Shown here in pieces: positions 1 to 5,400 of a stretch of 7,550 bases of DNA. How positions within the stretch are numbered: the first letter of the stretch is position 1; the number at the start of each line of letters is the position of its first letter. Where the stretch lies: contig DAAL01000260.1 in assembly GCA_001701065.1 (NCBI GenBank), positions 1-7,550 on the forward strand, in the 5' to 3' direction. The stretch is from Bacteroidales bacterium GP4. Its GTDB lineage: Bacteria > Bacteroidota > Bacteroidia > Bacteroidales > Muribaculaceae. Under the pieces are notes generated by a model. The model searched no databases. It was not told the DNA's origin and saw nothing but the letters and a program-made list of their open reading frames with translations. Both the position numbers and the translations under genes were made by a program.

Positions 1-2
1 TG

Positions 3-527
3 ATATGGGTGGTGGCTGTCGTTGCAGGAATTTGCCACGCCAAGCAAGCCGCTGCTGCCGACTATTACCGCCAGTTCCATCTTTATTTCCTTAAAGGAGA
101 AGAAGGAAGCGAACTTGAATCAGGAGAAGACCTGAAACGGAAGCTGAACGAGCTTACTTGGAAGCACAACTTCTGGAAAAAGCTCACCATGACTTTCTAC
201 ACCAACTACACTCTCCAGCAAGAAGGATCGACTAAACAGATGCAGAATCTGCGCAAGGAACTTCACCGCCGATTCCCCGACGGCAAGATTCCGCAAGGAT
301 TCCGTGACGCATTCCGGGAAAAGAGTCTCCCGTTGATGAAGTACACCAACATCCTTTCATTCAACTGGCGCACGATAGCGCTGTTCACATCGCTCTTCCT
401 GCAGATGCCGTGGCTGTATTTCGCCTTCGAGCTTATCGTGCTCAATGCGCTGCTCGTGTACATGATAGTACGCCACGAGCACATATGCCGTAACTTCACT
501 AAAGAACTACAAGATGGGAAATACTGA
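3..527 (+). CDS. Probable CDP-alcohol phosphatidyltransferase, C-terminal part (5' end cut by window edge)
   Basis: The frame is open to the left edge (Ile and Trp codons precede the GTG at base 9), so this is the C-terminal part of a longer protein and the GTG is not a real start. What is seen: a G-I-C-H-A-K-Q segment followed by A-D-Y-Y-R-Q-F-H-L-Y-F-L-K-G, a charged soluble stretch of about 80 residues, then S-L-P-L-M-K-Y-T-N and two closely spaced hydrophobic segments (about residues 121-131 and 134-154 from the GTG). From memory this matches the C-terminal half of Bacteroidetes CDP-alcohol phosphatidyltransferase-like membrane proteins found beside inositol-phosphate synthase. The diagnostic DG..AR...G..D...D motif would lie upstream of the window, so catalytic residues cannot be checked. 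In this context it would transfer (phospho)inositol onto CDP-diacylglycerol at the inner membrane; that is inference. Its 3' end overlaps the next gene by 14 bases, suggesting co-transcription and coupled translation. Confidence 0.7.
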   Translation: MWVVAVVAGICHAKQAAAADYYRQFHLYFLKGEEGSELESGEDLKRKLNELTWKHNFWKKLTMTFYTNYTLQQEGSTKQMQNLRKELHRRFPDGKIPQGFRDAFREKSLPLMKYTNILSFNWRTIALFTSLFLQMPWLYFAFELIVLNALLVYMIVRHEHICRNFTKELQDGKY

Positions 528-1227
528 TATAAAAGGAATAATATTCGACTACGGCGGCACTATCGACAGCCGCGGAGTACACTGGAGCGAAATCATCTGG
601 GACGGCTACCGGGCATCAGGCGTACCGGTGGACAAAGACACTTTCCGTGAGGCCTACGTCCATGCTGAACGTGAACTCGCCAAGGTGCGCCACATTCTAC
701 CCGACGACAACTTCTACGACGTTCTTTTCAAGAAAATGAACATCGAGCTTCAGTATCTCGCTGACAACGGCAAGATAAAAGCCGCCGACGTGGAACTGTA
801 TGCCCCTGACATAGCCCATTATTGCTATGACGCGGCAAAACAATGCATAGCCGAAGCCCGTCCTGTGCTTGACAAGCTCCGCGAACGTTACCCCATGGTG
901 CTTGTAAGCAACTTTTACGGCAATGTCACAGCTGTGCTGTCCGATTTTGACCTGCTCAAATATTTCCGTGACATCATCGAAAGCGCAGTTGTGGGAGTGA
1001 GGAAGCCTGATCCTAAGATTTTCGCCATGGGAGTGGAGTCTCTCGGACTGAAACCTGAGGAAGTGCTCGTGATAGGCGACTCCTATAAAAAGGACATCCT
1101 TCCTGCCGAGTCTTTAGGATGCCGCGTGGCATGGCTGAAAGGGAAAGGATGGACACCCGAGGAAGATGCCGTAATACACCCGGCAATCATTAAAAAGCTC
1201 TCCGATGTGCTTGAGACAGCATTATGA
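514..1227 (+). CDS. HAD-superfamily phosphatase in the inositol-lipid locus
   Basis: A complete 237-residue HAD hydrolase. Motif I is F-D-Y-G-G-T-I-D with nucleophile Asp12; motif II is L-V-S-N with Ser132; motif III is Lys164 in G-V-R-K-P-D-P; motif IV is V-I-G-D-S-Y-K-K-D with Asp189 and Asp194. Residues about 18-120 form the helical cap expected of a C1-type HAD. The position two after the nucleophile, usually the acid/base Asp, is Gly14; the F-D-x-G pattern also occurs in YihX-like sugar phosphatases, so activity is not excluded. There is no signal peptide or membrane segment, so it should be cytosolic. The ATG at 514 lies inside the end of the phosphatidyltransferase gene, and inositol-phosphate synthase follows. 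By context I infer a phosphatase acting on myo-inositol phosphate or on phosphatidylinositol phosphate. A general sugar-phosphate or phosphoglycolate-like phosphatase is the main alternative. The family is certain; the substrate is not. Confidence 0.9.
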   Translation: MGNTDIKGIIFDYGGTIDSRGVHWSEIIWDGYRASGVPVDKDTFREAYVHAERELAKVRHILPDDNFYDVLFKKMNIELQYLADNGKIKAADVELYAPDIAHYCYDAAKQCIAEARPVLDKLRERYPMVLVSNFYGNVTAVLSDFDLLKYFRDIIESAVVGVRKPDPKIFAMGVESLGLKPEEVLVIGDSYKKDILPAESLGCRVAWLKGKGWTPEEDAVIHPAIIKKLSDVLETAL

Positions 1228-1335
1228 TATATTAACATATTTGCCCCTTAAATGGTTTAATTTTACATGTTTTATGAAATTGTCTAAATTTTTATACAAT
1301 TTTCACAAAAAATAAATAAAGTTAGCTGAAAAATA

Positions 1336-1367
1336 TTTTCACAACTCAAAAATAACCACTACTTTTA
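1336..1367 (+). promoter_or_regulatory. Bacteroidetes-type promoter for inositol-phosphate synthase
   Basis: The box TACTTTTA (1360-1367) matches the Bacteroidetes -7 consensus TAnnTTTG at all fixed positions except the last G. A T-rich -33 element TTTTC (1336-1340) lies 19 bases upstream, within the usual spacing. Transcription would start near 1370-1372, giving an 86-90 base leader before the ATG at 1459. The surrounding gap is strongly A/T-rich, and no intrinsic terminator is evident after the HAD gene, so read-through from upstream may add to expression. Confidence 0.55.
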
Positions 1368-1400
1368 CGAGCCTTTTCGATGATGAATCGGAAAAGCTCG
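1368..1400 (+). promoter_or_regulatory. 5' stem-loop at the start of the inositol-phosphate synthase leader
   Basis: CGAGCCTTTTCGAT and ATCGGAAAAGCTCG pair around the five-base loop GATGA, giving about 13 base pairs with one bulged C on the left arm and one bulged G on the right. It starts where transcription from the predicted promoter should begin, so the mRNA would carry a hairpin at or very near its 5' end. No T-run follows, so it does not look like a terminator. A stabilising 5' hairpin or a protein-binding inverted repeat over the start site are both possible. Confidence 0.5.
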
Positions 1401-1458
1401 CATTATTTAATGGGAAAAGAACAATATTAAACTGTAAAATATAAAATTTTATTCAGAC

Positions 1459-2766
1459 ATGAACCAAACTAACGTTAAGAAAGCCGAAGGTAAACTTGGC
1501 ATTCTCGTTGTAGGACTCGGTGCAGTAAGTTCTACTTTTATGACCGGTGTTTTGATGACTCGTAAAGGACTCGTTAAGCCGGTTGGATCCGTAACTCAAT
1601 ACGATGTTATGCGTGTTGGTGAAGGTGCCGACAAAAAATATCTTAAATATGACCAAATCGTTCCCCTTGCCGACTTGAACGACATCGTGTTCGGTGCTTG
1701 GGACGTTTATCCCGCTAACGCATTCGAATCGGCTATGAACTGCGAAGTGCTCAAGGAAAAAGACATCCTTCCCGTTAAGGATGAACTTGAAGCAATCAAG
1801 CCCATGAAAGCCGCTTTCGACCACAACTACGCTAAACGTCTTGACGGCGAAAACGTAAAGGACTGCAAGACTCGCTGGGATATGGTTCAGGAGCTTAAGA
1901 AGGATATACGTAACTTCAAGGAAGCTAACGGATGCTCTCGTATCGTAGTTCTCTGGGCTGCTTCTACTGAAGTGTATGTACCGGTTAACGAAAAAGTTCA
2001 CTATCATCTTGCTGACCTCGAAAAGGCTATGAAGGAAGATGACCGCGAACACATCGCTCCTTCTATGTGCTATGCTTACGCTGCTCTTACTGAAGGCGCT
2101 CCTTTCGTTATGGGTGCTCCTAACACCACTGTCGACATTCCTGCTATGTGGGAACTCTGCGAACAGACCAAGATGCCTATCGCTGGTAAAGACTTCAAAA
2201 CCGGTCAAACTCTCGTGAAATCAGGCTTCGCCCCCATCATCGGCGTTCGTTGCCTCGGTCTTGCAGGTTGGTTCTCTACCAACATCCTCGGTAACCGCGA
2301 CGGTCTTGTTCTTGACGAACCCGCTAACTTCCGCACCAAAGAAGTGAGCAAGCTTTCTACTCTGGAATCAATCCTTGTTCCCGAAAAGCAGCCCGACCTT
2401 TACACTGACTACTATCACAAAGTACGTATCAACTACTATCCTCCGCGCAACGACAACAAGGAAGGATGGGACAACATCGATATCTTCGGCTGGATGGGCT
2501 ACCCCATGCAGATTAAGATTAACTTCCTCTGCCGTGACTCTATCCTTGCAGCTCCTTTGTGCTTAGACCTCTGTCTTCTCATTGACTTGGCTGCTCGCTG
2601 CGGTCGCTACGGTACTCAGACATTCTTGAGCTTCTTCCTCAAGAGCCCGATGCACGACTACACTAAGAATGAAATTCCTGTAAACAACCTCTTCGAGCAA
2701 TACGTTATGCTGAAGAACGCTATCCGCGAAATGGGTGGTTACAAGGCTGATCAGCTTATTGACTAA
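1459..2766 (+). CDS. myo-inositol-1-phosphate synthase (inositol-3-phosphate synthase), Bacteroidetes type
   Basis: A 435-residue cytosolic enzyme expected to convert glucose 6-phosphate to 1D-myo-inositol 3-phosphate using bound NAD. Visible landmarks are the N-terminal Rossmann turn G-L-G-A-V-S-S (residues 19-25), W-A-A-S-T-E (166-171), N-T-T-V-D-I-P (222-228), the active-site segment G-K-D-F-K-T-G-Q-T (243-251) with the conserved lysines, S-T-N-I-L-G-N-R-D-G (273-282), and F-L-C-R-D-S-I-L-A-A-P (356-366). The family's dimerisation/catalytic domain interrupts the Rossmann fold between about residues 230 and 340. Length is normal for Bacteroidetes members, and shorter than eukaryotic enzymes of over 500 residues. 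The gene has its own promoter and a strong terminator. Every arginine codon I read is CGT or CGC, and codons such as GGT, AAC and GCT are favoured, consistent with high expression. With its upstream neighbours it would supply head groups for phosphatidylinositol and inositol sphingolipids. Confidence 0.95.
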   Translation: MNQTNVKKAEGKLGILVVGLGAVSSTFMTGVLMTRKGLVKPVGSVTQYDVMRVGEGADKKYLKYDQIVPLADLNDIVFGAWDVYPANAFESAMNCEVLKEKDILPVKDELEAIKPMKAAFDHNYAKRLDGENVKDCKTRWDMVQELKKDIRNFKEANGCSRIVVLWAASTEVYVPVNEKVHYHLADLEKAMKEDDREHIAPSMCYAYAALTEGAPFVMGAPNTTVDIPAMWELCEQTKMPIAGKDFKTGQTLVKSGFAPIIGVRCLGLAGWFSTNILGNRDGLVLDEPANFRTKEVSKLSTLESILVPEKQPDLYTDYYHKVRINYYPPRNDNKEGWDNIDIFGWMGYPMQIKINFLCRDSILAAPLCLDLCLLIDLAARCGRYGTQTFLSFFLKSPMHDYTKNEIPVNNLFEQYVMLKNAIREMGGYKADQLID

Positions 2767-2767
2767 A

Positions 2768-2804
2768 CAAGGAGGAGAAGGTACTCCTTGAGTTTTACAA
2801 ACTC
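2768..2804 (+). repeat. Two small tandem stem-loops in the 3' leader before the terminator
   Basis: Directly after the stop codon, CAAGGAG (2768-2774) can pair with CTCCTTG (2784-2790), and GAGTTT (2790-2795) with AAACTC (2799-2804). With the terminator stem that follows, the transcript would end in three consecutive hairpins. The two share base 2790, so they stack almost without a gap. Their function is unknown; 3'-end protection of the mRNA is one possibility. Confidence 0.4.
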
Positions 2805-2814
2805 TTACAAGTGG

Positions 2815-2855
2815 ACACAGGCAAGATTTTACTCTTGCCTGTGTTTACTTTTTTT
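2815..2855 (+). terminator. Intrinsic terminator after inositol-phosphate synthase
   Basis: ACACAGGCAAGA (2815-2826) and TCTTGCCTGTGT (2833-2844) form a perfect 12-base-pair stem with the loop TTTTAC. It is followed by TTAC and then seven T residues (2849-2855). This is a textbook Rho-independent terminator in the plus direction, ending the inositol transcript ahead of the toxin-antitoxin locus. Confidence 0.93.
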
Positions 2856-2965
2856 ATTCCCCAAGGTCTACTTCCTCTTACATATCGCCTGATGCATTCA
2901 GCATAGTCATTGTTGCTTTCATTTTTTTGCAAGACAATTTTAAATGAAACATCAACAACAAACAA

Positions 2966-3038
2966 AATAATAGAAAAATTTCTATTGTTTTCTTGTGAAT
3001 AATAGAACCTTTTCCTATCTTTGCATTGTTCTAATAAC
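2966..3038 (+). promoter_or_regulatory. hicA promoter inside a paired inverted-repeat operator
   Basis: A perfect -7 box TATCTTTG lies at 3016-3023, with TTG (2993-2995) 20 bases upstream as the -33 element. Transcription should start near 3026, about 20 bases before the hicA ATG. The half-site AATAATAGAA occurs twice in direct orientation (2966-2975 and 2998-3007), each paired with an inverted copy: TTCTATTGTT at 2980-2989 (9 of 10 matches) and TTCTAATAAC at 3029-3038 (7 of 10). The first pair is a compact palindrome with a 4-base centre just upstream of -33; the second pair flanks the -7 box. HicB antitoxins with a C-terminal DNA-binding domain commonly repress their own promoter, so I read this as the HicB operator. 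The sequence is A/T-rich, so chance matches are more likely than the lengths suggest. Confidence 0.6.
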
Positions 3039-3046
3039 CATGAAAC

Positions 3047-3226
3047 ATGAAATATAAGGAATTTCATTTAAAGATAGTGAGAGCTGGATGGAAATATGTT
3101 AAAGCTGAAGGCAGCCACTACTTTTACGAAAAGGACGGAAAGCTTTCGCCGCCGATTCCTTTTCTTGGCTCGAAAGAAATGTTTGAGCCACTGAGAAGAA
3201 AAATAGCAAGGGAAATGGGCATCTAA
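3047..3226 (+). CDS. hicA: HicA-family type II toxin (mRNA interferase)
   Basis: A 59-residue protein with the double-stranded-RNA-binding-like fold motifs of HicA: an N-terminal helix ending in V-R-A-G-W-K-Y-V (11-18), then E-G-S-H-Y-F-Y-E (21-28) containing the catalytic His24, then P-P-I-P-F-L-G-S-K-E-M (35-45) and a C-terminal basic helix L-R-R-K-I-A-R-E. HicA toxins cleave mRNA and stop translation until neutralised by HicB. In many relatives the second motif has a His before the G-S/x-K-E element; here that position is Leu40. The ATG at 3047 is chosen because it gives the usual family start of M-K plus about six residues before the first helix; an earlier ATG at 3040 is in another frame and stops after five codons. 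Length is typical. The partner antitoxin starts 45 bases downstream. Confidence 0.88.
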   Translation: MKYKEFHLKIVRAGWKYVKAEGSHYFYEKDGKLSPPIPFLGSKEMFEPLRRKIAREMGI

Positions 3227-3271
3227 GCCACGTTCCTGTAAAAACAACACCATCTAACATTAAAAGCAGTC

Positions 3272-3673
3272 ATGTCAGAAAAGTTAATCATCAACATCGG
3301 AGCAAGTAGCGACCATTTCGGAGCGTACTCGGAAAATTGTGAAGGCATCTATGCCGCCGGTGACACCGTAGCCGGAGCAAAGGCTGATGTGCTTGAAGCT
3401 ATACGCCTCATTAAGGCGAATACCCCCTATGAAGAATTGCCTGAGCCATTGAAAGGAGAATATGAAATCGAATGGCACTATGACACGCAGTCATTGCTCA
3501 AGCACTACCAGGGCATATTCACCAATGCGGCACTTGAGCGTATAACAGGCATAAATCAGAAACAATTATGGAACTACGCCAACGGAATTTCAAAGCCGAG
3601 AGAGAAAGCGCGTCGACAGATAGAGACCGCCCTTCACAATCTCGGACACGAACTCATCACGCTATCCCTTTGA
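3272..3673 (+). CDS. hicB: HicB-family antitoxin with C-terminal helix-turn-helix
   Basis: A 133-residue antitoxin. Residues about 3-50 match the truncated RNase H-like HicB fold that binds and masks HicA: the strand L-I-I-N-I-G, F-G-A-Y-S-E-N-C-E-G-I-Y-A-A-G-D-T (16-32), then the helix A-K-A-D-V-L-E-A-I. A linker with E-L-P-E-P-L (55-60) leads to a C-terminal helix-turn-helix (about 84-125), T-N-A-A-L-E-R-I-T-G-I-N-Q-K-Q-L-W-N-Y-A followed by G-I-S-K-P-R, of the XRE/Cro type. The pair is in toxin-first order and should be one transcript from the upstream promoter. The DNA-binding domain fits autorepression through the inverted repeats around the hicA promoter. Base composition is intermediate between the inositol locus and the A/T-rich genes that follow. 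Confidence 0.92.
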   Translation: MSEKLIINIGASSDHFGAYSENCEGIYAAGDTVAGAKADVLEAIRLIKANTPYEELPEPLKGEYEIEWHYDTQSLLKHYQGIFTNAALERITGINQKQLWNYANGISKPREKARRQIETALHNLGHELITLSL

Positions 3674-3699
3674 TTTATCAAAGCAAAACCAAATCAAAG
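3668..3699 (+). repeat. Mutually exclusive inverted repeats at the end of hicB
   Basis: CTTTGAT (3668-3674), which contains the hicB stop codon, can pair with either of two downstream copies of ATCAAAG: 3677-3683 with a two-base loop (or six pairs with a four-base loop), or 3693-3699. For the second the pairing extends to nine bases, CTTTGATTT with AAATCAAAG. No T-run follows either hairpin, so an intrinsic terminator is not supported; this may be a weak terminator, an mRNA-stability element or a protein site. Confidence 0.35.
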
Positions 3700-3766
3700 A
3701 TTCGGGGTGTTTGTTGAAGATGAACTCACCCGTAAATTCTGTATGGGGATTATTGACTATTTTTAT

Positions 3767-3779
3767 TATCTTTGCAAAT
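3767..3779 (+). promoter_or_regulatory. -7 box for a leaderless methyltransferase transcript
   Basis: TATCTTTG (3767-3774) is a perfect match to the Bacteroidetes -7 consensus and lies only five bases before the ATG at 3780. RNA synthesis would begin at or within a few bases of that ATG, giving a leaderless or nearly leaderless mRNA. The -33 side is weak: the nearest TTG (3753-3755) is 11 bases upstream instead of about 19-21. The same TATCTTTGCA core appears in the hicA promoter. Confidence 0.5.
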
Positions 3780-4688
3780 ATGAAACAAGCTGTCCCACAT
3801 ATTGTGCAATATCAAGGCTCAAAGCGAAAACTTGCAGAACAAATCCTGAGGCACATGCCCAATAGGTTTAATCGGCTGATTGAGCCATTCTCAGGAATGG
3901 CATCAATTTCAATTGCAGTAGCATTTCGTGGCATGTCTGATAATTTTATAATCAATGATATTAATCCCGATATCGTCTCAATCCTACAATCGGCAGTAGA
4001 GTCCCCCGAAGAATTAATTTCATCTTATACATGCCTGTGGGGAGAGCAGTTCTCTTTTGACGGAGGCTCTGAGGAACATTTCTATAAAGTCCGCAATGAC
4101 TTCAATCATGGTGATAAAAAAGCTTGTGCAATGCTATATCTACTGGCTCGTTGCGTAAAAGGTTCGGTCAGGTATAATTCTTCTGGCGAGTTTAACCAAT
4201 CTCCTGATAAAAGAAGAAGTGGGACATCCCCTTCTTCACTTTCTTTTAATGTGAGAGCTATTTCAAACATTCTTAAAGGAAAGACTCTTTTCTATTCTAA
4301 AGATTTCAGAGAAATACTTGACTTGGCTCGAAAAGGGGATATAATTTATATGGATCCTCCGTATCAAGGAGTTTCAAACGTAAGAGATCACCGTTATATT
4401 TCAGGTCTATCTTTCGATGAATTCGTCATATCATTAAAAGACTTGAACAAACGTGGAATTGACTATATAATAAGTTATGACGGCAGACTTGGAGAAAAAA
4501 AATACGGTCAAGACCTACCTTCCGAATTGGGATTGGTCCGTTATGACCTGAATGCAGGTTTATCAACGCAAGCTCTGTATTTAGGGAAGAAATTAAATAC
4601 ATACGAAGCATTGTATGTGAGCAAAGGTCTTGCATCTCATTACAAAGAAAGACCCACTTGTATTCAAAAGCAATTAGAATTTGAGTAG
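3780..4688 (+). CDS. D12-class (Dam-like) adenine-N6 DNA methyltransferase
   Basis: A 302-residue enzyme expected to transfer a methyl group from S-adenosylmethionine to adenine N6 within a short DNA target. Seen in order: Y-Q-G-S-K-R-K-L (11-18), the family's N-terminal F/Y-x-G-x-K motif; the SAM-binding loop I-E-P-F-S-G-M-A-S (34-42); N-D-I-N (59-62); and the catalytic D-P-P-Y (192-195) in I-I-Y-M-D-P-P-Y. This motif order is that of the D12/Dam/DpnM class. The frame is open further upstream to a TTG at 3711 and an ATG at 3720, but I choose the ATG at 3780: the conserved domain begins within 11 residues, the extra residues are hydrophobic and unlike the family, and a perfect -7 box sits in that extension. 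The gene is A/T-rich and uses AGA/CGA arginine codons, unlike the inositol genes, which suggests transfer. It pairs with the nuclease gene one base downstream and should protect host sites. The recognition sequence cannot be read from this. Confidence 0.92.
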   Translation: MKQAVPHIVQYQGSKRKLAEQILRHMPNRFNRLIEPFSGMASISIAVAFRGMSDNFIINDINPDIVSILQSAVESPEELISSYTCLWGEQFSFDGGSEEHFYKVRNDFNHGDKKACAMLYLLARCVKGSVRYNSSGEFNQSPDKRRSGTSPSSLSFNVRAISNILKGKTLFYSKDFREILDLARKGDIIYMDPPYQGVSNVRDHRYISGLSFDEFVISLKDLNKRGIDYIISYDGRLGEKKYGQDLPSELGLVRYDLNAGLSTQALYLGKKLNTYEALYVSKGLASHYKERPTCIQKQLEFE

Positions 4689-4689
4689 A

Positions 4690-5400
4690 ATGAATATTAC
4701 GCCAGAATTTAAAGAGAAGTTGTTGTCAGTAACAGCAAAGCGACCGGCAACGATAATTAAGCATATTCTTGAACACGGAAGTATAACATCTGAGGATATA
4801 AAATCATTATATGGTTACAATCATCCACCGAGAGCTGTGAGAGATGTCCGTGAACAAGGAATTCCTATTGAAACATTTCGGATAAAAGATTCTGAGGGAA
4901 AAAATATTGCTGCATATCGATTTGGTGACCCAACAAAGCTTGGCAATGCCGTTAGTAAAAAGGCCGGACGAACAGCTCTGTCTAAAGCATTAAAGAAAGC
5001 ACTCATTGAACGGTTTGGGGCAAAGTGTTTCGTTTATAAGGAAGAATTAGACCAAGCCTTATTGCAAGTTGATCATCGAATTCCGTATGAGATTGGCGGA
5101 GAACGAGGAGAAGAAGTCAAACACTATATGCTCTTATGCCCATCTGCGAATAGGGCTAAATCGTGGTCCTGTGAGCACTGTTCCAATTGGGATATTAAAG
5201 ATCCTTCTTTTTGTGAAGATTGCTTTTGGGCGCATCCTGAACGTTATACTCATATTGCAGGAAATTCGGAAATACGGATAATTCTGTCATTTACCGGTGA
5301 TGAGGTTAAGGATTATAATGCGTTAATAGATAGTGTGGGAATCGAGAATGCAGAATCTTTTATCAAAAAGCTCATCCGTGATAGCATTTCTAATGTTTAA
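4690..5400 (+). CDS. HNH-type restriction endonuclease with cysteine (zinc) cluster
   Basis: A 236-residue protein, read from the ATG at 4690, one base after the methyltransferase stop. A TTG at 4681 would extend it by three residues and overlap the upstream gene. Residues about 1-80 look like a winged-helix domain (I-I-K-H-I-L-E-H-G-S-I-T-S-E-D-I, then R-A-V-R-D-V-R-E-Q-G-I-P-I). A basic linker leads to the nuclease core: V-D-H-R-I-P-Y-E-I-G-G (127-137) with Asp128-His129 as the first HNH element, then L-L-C-P-S-A-N-R-A-K-S (148-158) with Asn154. Cys150, the pair Cys161/Cys164 and the pair Cys175/Cys178 could bind structural zinc. The likely role is cleavage of DNA lacking the partner methyl mark. 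The expected last His/Asn of the HNH triad cannot be assigned with certainty by eye. Composition matches the methyltransferase, so the two probably moved together. A non-restriction HNH nuclease is less likely given the partner. Confidence 0.82.
   Translation: MNITPEFKEKLLSVTAKRPATIIKHILEHGSITSEDIKSLYGYNHPPRAVRDVREQGIPIETFRIKDSEGKNIAAYRFGDPTKLGNAVSKKAGRTALSKALKKALIERFGAKCFVYKEELDQALLQVDHRIPYEIGGERGEEVKHYMLLCPSANRAKSWSCEHCSNWDIKDPSFCEDCFWAHPERYTHIAGNSEIRIILSFTGDEVKDYNALIDSVGIENAESFIKKLIRDSISNV

Noticed and set aside
1453..2208. A 251-codon open frame on the minus strand opposite inositol-phosphate synthase
   Set aside because: It mirrors the strongly biased codons of the synthase gene, shows no recognisable motif and lies wholly within a confident gene.
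1356..3129. A 15-base identical stretch, CCACTACTTTTACGA, at 1356-1370 and 3115-3129
   Set aside because: One copy is in the synthase promoter and the other encodes the conserved H-Y-F-Y part of HicA. The match does not extend in either direction and is probably chance, though somewhat unlikely for this window size.
2795..3253. Two minus-strand open frames across the terminator and hicA
   Set aside because: They run over a clear terminator, an A/T-rich promoter region and the hicA gene, and show no protein-like features.
3711..3779. An N-terminal extension of the methyltransferase from TTG 3711 or ATG 3720
   Set aside because: It is hydrophobic, unlike the D12 family, and contains a perfect -7 promoter box; the conserved domain begins just after ATG 3780.
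4681..4689. TTG start for the nuclease giving three extra residues
   Set aside because: An ATG three codons later, one base after the upstream stop, is a better start, and no conserved residues are lost.
3668..5374. Possible flanking repeat TTTATCAAA at the end of hicB and near the end of the nuclease gene as attachment sites
   Set aside because: It is short, A/T-rich and inside coding sequence at both ends, and no integrase gene is present.
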